Source: Bacteroidota bacterium
GTDB lineage: Bacteria > Bacteroidota > Bacteroidia > Bacteroidales > B18-G4
DNA: 5,284 bases
Direction of reading: 5' to 3'
NCBI GenBank assembly: GCA_003648575.1
Contig: QMPN01000220.1
Span: 1-5,284, forward strand
Below the pieces are notes generated by a model that saw only the letters and a list, made by a program, of their open reading frames with translations, was not told the DNA's origin and ran no database searches. A program made the position numbers and the translations under genes. This document shows, one piece after another, positions 1 to 5,284 of this stretch (positions within the stretch are counted from its first letter, which is position 1; every line of letters begins with the position of its first letter).

Positions 1-92
1 ACATCCTTTGCTTCTCAACAGATAATTACCAGTAATAGAGAATATTTCGACATCTTTTAACAATTTTTTAATATTCACATCCGGGGAAATAG

Positions 93-100
93 TACCTTTG
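93..100 (+). promoter_or_regulatory. Candidate Bacteroidota -7 promoter box (TACCTTTG) for the EF-G gene
   Basis: TACCTTTG matches the Bacteroidota sigma-ABfr -7 consensus TAnnTTTG. It lies 73 bases before the ATG of the EF-G gene, which would give a leader of roughly 65 bases. The expected upstream -33 TTG element is not clear at the usual spacing: the stretch around 68-76 is T-rich but has no TTG. The call therefore rests on the -7 box, its position, and the same octamer recurring upstream of the next gene. Confidence 0.55.
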
Positions 101-173
101 CAGACATTTTCGGCTAAGATTTGAATAATCAGCAAAATATTATTTTTAAGAATCAATAAATCAGATCATTACA

Positions 174-2246
174 ATGACATTATCAAAACTCAGGAATATT
201 GGGATCGCTGCACATATAGATGCCGGTAAAACCACAGTCACCGAGCGTGTGCTCTTTTTCACAGGAGCATCACGGAAGATGGGGGAAGTTCATGACGGAC
301 AGGCAACCATGGACTTCATGAAGCAGGAACAGGAAAGGGGCATAACCATTGCATCTGCTGCTATTTCAACCAGATGGGGCGACAATCAGATCAATATTAT
401 TGATACCCCGGGGCATGTCGACTTCACCATTGAGGTTGAGCGCTCGCTTCGCGTGATCGATGGTATGGTTGCCATATTCTGTGCCGTTGGTGGTGTTGAA
501 CCACAGAGTGAAACCGTCTGGAACCAGGCCGACCGCTACAGGGTACCACGTATTGGCTTCATCAATAAGATGGATCGTTCAGGTGCAGACTTTATGGAGG
601 TTGCAGGCCAAATGAACAAGTACCTCGATGCCAATGCGGTTCCATTCCAGATTCCCATGGGTGCTGAGGATGATTTCCTGGGCACTATCGACATAATTGA
701 AAGGAAGGCATATACTTTTATTGATTTTGAACGTGGTGAGATCGAGATCCCTGCCGAATACACTGAAAATGTTGAAATTGCCAGGACAAATCTGATCGAA
801 AAGCTTGCTGATTTCGATGATGAGATCGCGGAATTATACCTCGACGACCAGGAAATACCGATAGAGATGCTCAAAAATGCAGCCAGGGATGCAACCCTGA
901 AGCTTATGATCACCCCGGTATTCTGCGGTGCCGCATACAAGAACAAGGGAATACAGTTATTGCTGGATGCAGTAGTTGATTATATGCCCTCCCCTGTGGA
1001 TGTGGGAGCTATTGTAGGCATGGACATAGATGATGAGGAAAAATCCTACACAAGGAACCCGAGTATACACGAACCGTTCTCTGCCCTGGCCTTTAAGCTG
1101 ATCAATGATCCATACGTCGGACAACAGACCTTCATCAGGATCTTTTCCGGGCATCTGAAAAGCGGTATGCAGATATTCAACTCCACGAAAGAAAAGAATG
1201 AAAGGATCGGAAGGATCTTCAGGATCCACGCCAAGGACAGGGAAGAGATTCGGGAAGCCGGTGCAGGGGATATCGTTGCACTCATAGGAATGAAGGTTAC
1301 CAAGACCGGAGACACACTCTGTGATCCGTCCAACGTATTGCTTCTTGAGTCTATCCATGTTCCACCACCTGTGATCGAACTGATGATCTCCCCGGAAACC
1401 CATAAGGACCAGGGTAAGCTTGGGGAGGCACTGGCAAAACTTTCCAATGAAGACCCTTCTTTCCATGTCCGCTTCGATCATGAAACAGAGGAAACTATTG
1501 CCTCAGGCATGGGAGAACTACACCTGGAGATCATCATGGACCGCCTGCAGGATGAATTTGGAGTGAAAGTAGATGTCGGTGCACCTGCTGTTGCTTACAG
1601 GGAGACCATGACAAACGAAGTGCTTTCCAACTACAAGCATTCCAAACAAACCGGTGGTAAAGGCCAGTTTGCACATACGGTTATGCGGATAGAGCCCAAC
1701 CCCGGCAAAGGATACGAATTTGTTGACAAGATCAAAGGCGGTGCGATCCCGGCAGAATTTATTTCTTCTGTCAACAAAGGGATCAAAAAAACACTGGATG
1801 CAGGTATTATTGCCGGCTTTCCCGTGATCGATGTCAGAGTGGTATTGATCGATGGCGGCCACCATGCAGTTGACTCTTCTGACCGGGCCTTCCAGACCTG
1901 TGCATCAATTTGTTTCAAACAAGGATTCATGAAGGCCATACCTATACTGCTGGAGCCTATGATGAAACTTGAGGTGAATACACCCGATGATTACATTGGC
2001 GAGATCGTGGGCAACCTCAACAGGAAGCGCGGAAAGATCGAATCCATGAGAAGGTACCGTAAGGGCTCTCAGAAAGTCAGTGGTTTTGTTCCCCTGGCGG
2101 AGATGTTCGGATATGCTACCCAACTGAGGAACCTTTCAAGCGGCAGGGCTAACTATTCCATGGAATTCTATCAGTATGAACCCACCCCGAAAGGTATTCA
2201 GGAAGAGGTTCTGAAAGAGATCAGGGAAAAGGAGAAGGGTAAATAG
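174..2246 (+). CDS. fusA: Translation elongation factor G (probable second, non-str-operon copy)
   Basis: This cytosolic translational GTPase moves tRNA and mRNA through the ribosome after peptide transfer, and EF-Gs may also split ribosomes together with RRF. It is full length at 690 residues (E. coli EF-G is 704). Motifs in order are the P-loop AHIDAGKT (13-20), switch I RGITI (55-59), DTPGH with the catalytic His (77-81), NKMD (131-134) and a G5-like CGAAYK (251-256). Beta-barrel domain II, domain III, domain IV (about 480-600) and domain V follow. The domain IV tip HHAVDSSD (563-570) keeps the His equivalent to E. coli H583. The start is ATG 174; an in-frame TAA at 147-149 blocks a longer form, and there is no Shine-Dalgarno sequence. 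No rpsL, rpsG or tuf lies beside it. The domain V segment [12 protein letters not shown] differs from the housekeeping Bacteroidota form as I recall it. I infer a paralogue, but it is not the GTPase-dead EF-G2 of Bacteroides, whose P-loop is altered. Confidence 0.95.
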   Translation: MTLSKLRNIGIAAHIDAGKTTVTERVLFFTGASRKMGEVHDGQATMDFMKQEQERGITIASAAISTRWGDNQINIIDTPGHVDFTIEVERSLRVIDGMVAIFCAVGGVEPQSETVWNQADRYRVPRIGFINKMDRSGADFMEVAGQMNKYLDANAVPFQIPMGAEDDFLGTIDIIERKAYTFIDFERGEIEIPAEYTENVEIARTNLIEKLADFDDEIAELYLDDQEIPIEMLKNAARDATLKLMITPVFCGAAYKNKGIQLLLDAVVDYMPSPVDVGAIVGMDIDDEEKSYTRNPSIHEPFSALAFKLINDPYVGQQTFIRIFSGHLKSGMQIFNSTKEKNERIGRIFRIHAKDREEIREAGAGDIVALIGMKVTKTGDTLCDPSNVLLLESIHVPPPVIELMISPETHKDQGKLGEALAKLSNEDPSFHVRFDHETEETIASGMGELHLEIIMDRLQDEFGVKVDVGAPAVAYRETMTNEVLSNYKHSKQTGGKGQFAHTVMRIEPNPGKGYEFVDKIKGGAIPAEFISSVNKGIKKTLDAGIIAGFPVIDVRVVLIDGGHHAVDSSDRAFQTCASICFKQGFMKAIPILLEPMMKLEVNTPDDYIGEIVGNLNRKRGKIESMRRYRKGSQKVSGFVPLAEMFGYATQLRNLSSGRANYSMEFYQYEPTPKGIQEEVLKEIREKEKGK

Positions 2247-2261
2247 GTACGCTCTTTTTTA

Positions 2262-2269
2262 TACCTTTG
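2262..2269 (+). promoter_or_regulatory. Candidate Bacteroidota -7 promoter box (TACCTTTG) for the helicase gene
   Basis: This octamer is identical to the one upstream of EF-G and sits in the 58-base gap before the DEAD-box helicase, 35 bases ahead of its ATG. No clear -33 TTG is present; that position would fall in the end of the EF-G coding sequence. The first five bases (TACCT) pair with AGGTA at 2275-2279 as a small inverted repeat, so the box overlaps a possible operator or hairpin. The gap has no convincing terminator, so read-through from EF-G is also possible. Confidence 0.5.
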
Positions 2270-2304
2270 CGCGCAGGTACCTTCTGATACCTTAATCAAA
2301 TCTT

Positions 2305-3513
2305 ATGCAATTTACCGAGTTCGGACTGAATGAACAGCTTCTTGAAGCCATATCATATATGGGCTTTGAGAAAGCCACTCCAATACAAGATCAAGCTATT
2401 CCACAGATCATGCAAGGCGACGACCTGATCGCATGTGCCCAGACAGGTACCGGAAAGACCGCTGCCTATATACTGCCTATCCTCCATAAAATTGCAGGAC
2501 ACGATGATCATCTGACCAGGGCGCTGGTCATCGTGCCAACAAGGGAGCTGGCATTACAGATCGACCAGCAGTTCAATGGTTTTGGATATTTCACCGACAT
2601 TTCTTCAATACCCGTCTATGGCGGTGGCGATGGCGGTGAATGGGAGCAGGAAAGAAAATCATTGACAACAGGTGCAGATGTCATCGTGGCCACACCGGGC
2701 AAGTTGATAGCACACCTCGCCATGGGTTATGTTAAATTCGATGACCTGGAATACCTTGTCCTGGACGAAGCCGACAGGATGCTCGACATAGGCTTTCATG
2801 ATGACATCATGAAGATCATCACCTATCTGCCAAAGAAAAGGCAAACCCTTATGTTCAGTGCCACGATGGCGCCGGAGATCAGAAAAATGGCTTCCAAGAT
2901 ACTCTCCAAACCCTCAGAGGTCAGCCTGGAGATCGCAAAGCCACCGGAAGGAGTGTTGCAGGCTGTATACCTTGCCTTTGATGAGCAAAAAACACCTCTC
3001 ATCAACAGCCTCATTGCAGATAAGCCTGAGTGCAAGAGCATTCTTATCTTCTGTTCTACCAAGAAGAAGGTTGCAGAGATATCACGCACCCTTAAAGGAA
3101 ATAACTACAGCGTTGCCGGAATCTCATCTGATCTGAAGCAGAGTGAGCGCGAAGAGGTACTGCGCAAATTCAGGGCCAGGCAGGTCAGGGTTCTGGTCGC
3201 TACGGATGTGATGAGCAGGGGGATGGACATAAAAGACATTAACCTTGTGATCAATTATGATGCTCCGCAGGATGCAGAGGATTATGTACACAGGGTGGGC
3301 CGCACAGCCAGGGCTGAAACAACCGGTATCGCACTTACTCTGGTCAACAAGGATGACATGTACAAATTGAAAAAGATCGAAGGACTGATAGAGAAAGAGA
3401 TCATAAAGATCCCACTCCCTGCGGAATTGGGCATAGGCCCTGAATGGGATCCCAGGGCGCAAAGACCTAATAAGAGGCATGGGGGATTTCATCAGAAGAA
3501 AAGGAAGAAATAG
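2305..3513 (+). CDS. DEAD-box ATP-dependent RNA helicase, RhlE-like
   Basis: An ATP-driven enzyme that opens short RNA duplexes in the cytoplasm; relatives act in ribosome assembly, mRNA decay and cold adaptation. The 402 residues form two RecA-like domains. Visible motifs are the Q motif GFEKATPIQ (20-28), motif I AQTGTGKT (45-52), Ia PTREL (78-82), TPGKL (130-134, Lys in place of the usual Arg), II DEAD (154-157), III SAT (185-187), V ATDVMSRGMDI (299-309) and VI HRVGRTAR (329-336). The conserved GG region after Ia reads YGGGDGGEWEQE (105-116), longer in glycine than the common form. After about residue 365 there is only a short basic tail rich in Lys and Arg, likely for nonspecific RNA contact, and no DbpA or CsdA-type extra domain. 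The start is ATG 2305; an in-frame TAA at 2293-2295 rules out a longer form. It follows EF-G by 58 bases on the same strand, with its own candidate promoter. The exact subfamily is inferred from overall resemblance. Confidence 0.94.
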   Translation: MQFTEFGLNEQLLEAISYMGFEKATPIQDQAIPQIMQGDDLIACAQTGTGKTAAYILPILHKIAGHDDHLTRALVIVPTRELALQIDQQFNGFGYFTDISSIPVYGGGDGGEWEQERKSLTTGADVIVATPGKLIAHLAMGYVKFDDLEYLVLDEADRMLDIGFHDDIMKIITYLPKKRQTLMFSATMAPEIRKMASKILSKPSEVSLEIAKPPEGVLQAVYLAFDEQKTPLINSLIADKPECKSILIFCSTKKKVAEISRTLKGNNYSVAGISSDLKQSEREEVLRKFRARQVRVLVATDVMSRGMDIKDINLVINYDAPQDAEDYVHRVGRTARAETTGIALTLVNKDDMYKLKKIEGLIEKEIIKIPLPAELGIGPEWDPRAQRPNKRHGGFHQKKRKK

Positions 3514-3540
3514 GGTTGAGGGTTGAGGGTTGAGTTAGGG
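3513..3540. repeat. GGGTTGA tandem repeat, three copies plus a degenerate end
   Basis: Three perfect copies of GGGTTGA lie at 3513-3519, 3520-3526 and 3527-3533, followed by GTTAGGG. The first base of the array is the last base of the helicase stop codon TAG, so the repeat starts exactly where coding ends. Each unit contains TGA, and because the unit is 7 bases long the three copies put a stop in all three forward frames. No function is known to me. Confidence 0.9.
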
Positions 3541-3579
3541 AAAAGTTATAAATTTAATAGTCAACAGTTTGCAAAATAA

Positions 3580-3682
3580 CCATTTAGACCATTTAGCCAT
3601 TTAGCCATTTAGCCATATAGCCATTTAGCTTGTCATCCTGAGCGAAGTCGAAGGGTAGCCATTTAGCCATTTGACCATTTAA
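3580..3682. repeat. CCATTTAG octamer array, nine copies, interrupted once
   Basis: Copies of CCATTTAG lie at 3580-3587, 3589-3596, 3597-3604, 3605-3612, 3613-3620 (CCATATAG), 3621-3628, 3659-3666, 3667-3674 (CCATTTGA) and 3675-3682 (CCATTTAA). One extra A follows copy 1. Copies 6 and 7 are separated by a 30-base unrelated insert. Variant copies sit mainly at the right end, where the array decays into the start of the next gene (CCAAATG). The unit carries TAG forward and TAA in reverse, so the array is closed to translation in all six frames. It has no spacers, so it is not CRISPR. Confidence 0.92.
3629..3658. repeat. Dispersed intergenic motif inserted within the octamer array
   Basis: The core TCATCCTGAGCGAAGTCGAA (3633-3652), extended by TG on the left and GG on the right, is a short motif that I recall from intergenic regions of many Bacteroidota and other bacteria, often seen as its complement beginning CCTTCGACTTCGCTCAGG. 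Its base composition is clearly richer in G and C than the surrounding array. TAG stands on both sides (3626-3628 and 3656-3658), which may be a 3-base target duplication or simply the ends of octamer units. It encodes nothing, and I know of no established role. Confidence 0.7.
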
Positions 3683-3686
3683 CCAA

Positions 3687-4091
3687 ATGTTATCAAAAAC
3701 ACACATAACAGTCTATCACCACATCAGCAGGTTCATTAACATCAAAATGGGGCTTGCAGGTGCACTGATCATGGGTGCTATTGTATGGTTCATAAATATG
3801 GGTTATGGCTGGTGGCCGGCAACTACTGCCGCATTAAAGCAGGCTGCTTACACCTTTTTATTCGGGGGAATACTTATCAAGATCCTCGATACCATCGCAT
3901 CAAGGATCAGGAACAGGTATGTTGCCGTGATTAGCGCAACGCTCTTCGTTTCGGTGATCACCATCATACTGGTTTACATTGTTCACAACCTGAAAGGCAC
4001 ACCCAGGCCGTTTGAATCAACCCTGCCCACCATTATCATGGCACCACCGGGGTTTTTAGCATTGGCAATTAGAAAAAGACTTAAGGATTAA
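3687..4091 (+). CDS. Small four-helix integral membrane protein of unknown function
   Basis: I do not recognise a family. The 134 residues are very hydrophobic, with probable membrane helices at about 22-43, 48-70, 78-100 and 112-128. Positive residues cluster at R15/K20, R73/R75/R77 and R129/K130/R131/K133, which suggests that both ends and the loop between helices 2 and 3 face the cytoplasm. Two marked features are the GYGWWP turn after helix 1 (39-44) and KGTPRPFE (103-110) before a last helix containing MAPPGF (118-123). There is no signal peptide cleavage site, metal motif or enzyme signature. ATG 3687 is the first possible start because an in-frame TGA inside the octamer array (3672-3674) closes the frame. 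M21 (codon at 3747) is a credible alternative that would remove a hydrophilic leader. It has no Shine-Dalgarno sequence and no clear promoter box. The coherent helix and charge pattern supports a real gene. Confidence 0.75.
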   Translation: MLSKTHITVYHHISRFINIKMGLAGALIMGAIVWFINMGYGWWPATTAALKQAAYTFLFGGILIKILDTIASRIRNRYVAVISATLFVSVITIILVYIVHNLKGTPRPFESTLPTIIMAPPGFLALAIRKRLKD

Positions 4092-4094
4092 TCA

Positions 4095-4129
4095 ATATCC
4101 GATATTCGATATTCGATATCCAATATTCG
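4095..4129. repeat. ATATTCG heptamer array, five copies, between convergent genes
   Basis: Five adjoining 7-base units read ATATCCG, ATATTCG, ATATTCG, ATATCCA and ATATTCG. They begin three bases after the membrane protein stop codon and end on the base before the reverse-strand stop codon of the ligase, so they fill nearly the whole 38-base gap. GATAT and ATATC ends make parts of the array self-complementary (for example 4101-4120), so weak hairpins could form, but no T-run follows and a standard intrinsic terminator is not supported. Confidence 0.88.
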
Positions 4130-5284
4130 TTACGCATAAACAAACCGCTTGATCTTCTGTGTAGCAGTTTTCTCAAATGGTTCGGCATGCACGACCACAG
4201 CTTTCAGTTGTGAGAATTTGTTCACCCTTGCATTCACATAATCATGAAGCTCATTACGCAGTTCTTCAATCTGATTCTCGATGTGTTCAGTGATCTCCTC
4301 CTTGAGGTGTTGATACCGGGTTTCGAGTTCTTCCCTGTTAAAATGAACCAGGGCTACCAGTTTCCCCTTTTGTTGCACCACAACTGATTCGATCACAAAG
4401 CGGAAGTTGTTGATCACGGATTCAATCTCTTCAGGATAGATATTTTCACCGCTTGATCCCACTATCATATTTTTCAGACGTCCCTTGATGTACAAATAGC
4501 CTTTATTATCAAATGATCCAAGGTCACCGGTTTTGAACCAGCCATCTTCAGTCAGCACTTCTGCAGTAATCTCCGGTTCGTTATAATATCCTATCATTAC
4601 ATTAGGCCCCCTGGCCCATATCTCACCTTCACCGCTTTTGCTGTCGGGTTCGTTGATCTTGATTTCGACACCGTCAATAGCCGGGCCTGTTGATTGCAAA
4701 CTTCCATCCCCGGGGTTTGCTCCTGCCAGCAATGGCGATGTTTCGGTAAGCCCATACCCGATGGCATAGGGGAATTTAGCATCGATAAGGAATTGCTCTA
4801 CAGTACTGTCTAATTTGGCACCACCGATGCCAAAAAACTTCAATTCTCCGCCGAAGCTTTTCATCAGCTTTTTACCAGCTGCACGATGAAGGAGTTTTCG
4901 TATGAAACTGATCTTGTACATCGTTCTCAACACAGGTGATTTTGTCAGTTTCGGACGCACCCGCAACTTGAATATTTTTTCAATGATCAATGGCACTGAA
5001 AGCATGATCGTCGGCCTTACTTTCGCCATGGCAGGCAATAAAACAGACGGCGTAGGGGCCTGTGGCAGATAATACGTGCATCCACCTCCAATCATGGGAA
5101 GGATGAAACCAAGAGTGTTTTCCAATACATGGGACATAGGAAGTATGGAAAGCATCCTGTCGCCGACTGAAATATTCTGCAGTTTCTGCGAAGCCATGGC
5201 ATTGGAACAAATATTCTTATGGCTCAACATGACACCTTTGGATTTCCCGGTGGTGCCGGAAGTATAGATAATGGTCGCCATATC
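4130..5284 (-). CDS. AMP-forming long-chain acyl-CoA synthetase, partial (C-terminal part)
   Basis: This enzyme activates a fatty acid with ATP to an acyl-adenylate and then forms the CoA thioester, feeding lipid synthesis or breakdown, usually at the inner membrane face. The frame is open to the right edge (an Asp codon precedes the first visible Met), so the true start is outside. About 384 of an expected 550 to 640 residues are visible. Counting from that Met: P-loop YTSGTTGKSKG (6-16), GYGLTET (175-181), KTGDL with the ribose-binding Asp (D253), hinge and A8 region GRLKNMIV (267-274) followed by GENIYPEEIE (278-287), and the A10 catalytic Lys in TATQKIKR (K376). All adenylation motifs that should be visible are intact. 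A charged stretch at about 315-350 may form a helix. The protein ends eight residues after the A10 Lys, like stand-alone ligases, with no carrier domain. It converges on the membrane protein gene. The chain length of the substrate is inferred from family resemblance only. Confidence 0.93.
   Translation of the reverse strand, partial: DMATIIYTSGTTGKSKGVMLSHKNICSNAMASQKLQNISVGDRMLSILPMSHVLENTLGFILPMIGGGCTYYLPQAPTPSVLLPAMAKVRPTIMLSVPLIIEKIFKLRVRPKLTKSPVLRTMYKISFIRKLLHRAAGKKLMKSFGGELKFFGIGGAKLDSTVEQFLIDAKFPYAIGYGLTETSPLLAGANPGDGSLQSTGPAIDGVEIKINEPDSKSGEGEIWARGPNVMIGYYNEPEITAEVLTEDGWFKTGDLGSFDNKGYLYIKGRLKNMIVGSSGENIYPEEIESVINNFRFVIESVVVQQKGKLVALVHFNREELETRYQHLKEEITEHIENQIEELRNELHDYVNARVNKFSQLKAVVVHAEPFEKTATQKIKRFVYA

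Noticed and set aside
25..36. Inverted repeat ATTAC-CA-GTAAT upstream of the EF-G promoter box
   Set aside because: Five-base arms in AT-rich DNA are expected by chance, and it lies over 55 bases upstream of the promoter box.
134..146. Palindrome AAAATA-T-TATTTT in the EF-G leader
   Set aside because: It is a low-complexity AT palindrome with weak pairing, and nothing nearby suggests a riboswitch or attenuator.
957..1481. Open frame of 174 residues on the reverse strand inside the EF-G gene
   Set aside because: It lies wholly within a well-supported EF-G coding region, has no recognisable motif, and is best explained as a shadow of that gene.
2247..2304. Intrinsic terminator after EF-G (run of six T at 2255-2260)
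   Set aside because: No GC-rich stem precedes the T-run, so the usual hairpin is missing.
3124..3492. Open frame of 122 residues on the reverse strand inside the helicase gene
   Set aside because: It overlaps helicase motifs V and VI on the opposite strand and shows no domain of its own.
3580..3682. Possible CRISPR array
   Set aside because: The units are 8 bases, directly adjoining and without spacers; no cas gene is present.
4130..5281. Taking the Met codon at 5279-5281 as the true start of the ligase
   Set aside because: It lies just before the P-loop motif, the frame stays open to the window edge, and the family has well over 100 further residues upstream.

Overview
The window looks like chromosome from a member of the Bacteroidota, probably an uncultured or environmental lineage. 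I infer this from three things. Two TACCTTTG boxes (Bacteroidota sigma-ABfr -7 consensus TAnnTTTG) lie 66 to 75 bases upstream of the starts of the first gene and 36 to 43 bases upstream of the second. None of the three visible starts has a Shine-Dalgarno sequence, which is usual in that phylum. The gaps are filled with short AT-rich tandem repeats of a kind I associate with Bacteroidota genomes. No rRNA, tRNA, CRISPR array, transposase or phage gene was seen. The assignment is by pattern recognition only.

Layout from left to right. Positions 1-173 are AT-rich and hold no gene, only a candidate promoter. Positions 174-2246 (+) encode a complete elongation factor G with all GTPase motifs intact. 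It is not next to rpsL, rpsG or tuf, and its C-terminal domain differs from the usual housekeeping form, so it is probably a second EF-G copy. Positions 2305-3513 (+) encode a complete DEAD-box RNA helicase close to the RhlE group, with its own candidate promoter in the 58-base gap. Positions 3514-3686 are almost entirely short repeats: three copies of a 7-mer, then nine copies of an 8-mer array that is split by an unrelated dispersed motif. Positions 3687-4091 (+) encode a small four-helix membrane protein of unknown function. The 38-base gap after it is a third tandem array of five 7-mers. Positions 4130-5284 (-) hold the C-terminal two thirds of an AMP-forming long-chain acyl-CoA ligase. 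It converges on the membrane protein gene and runs off the right edge.

The first two genes share a theme of ribosome and RNA function, and the last two concern membrane and lipid; I see no evidence that all four form one pathway. The genes themselves are ordinary. The most unusual signal is the way three unrelated short tandem arrays fill the gaps between stop and start codons, one of them interrupted by a dispersed repeat. I do not see a convincing new multi-gene system here.
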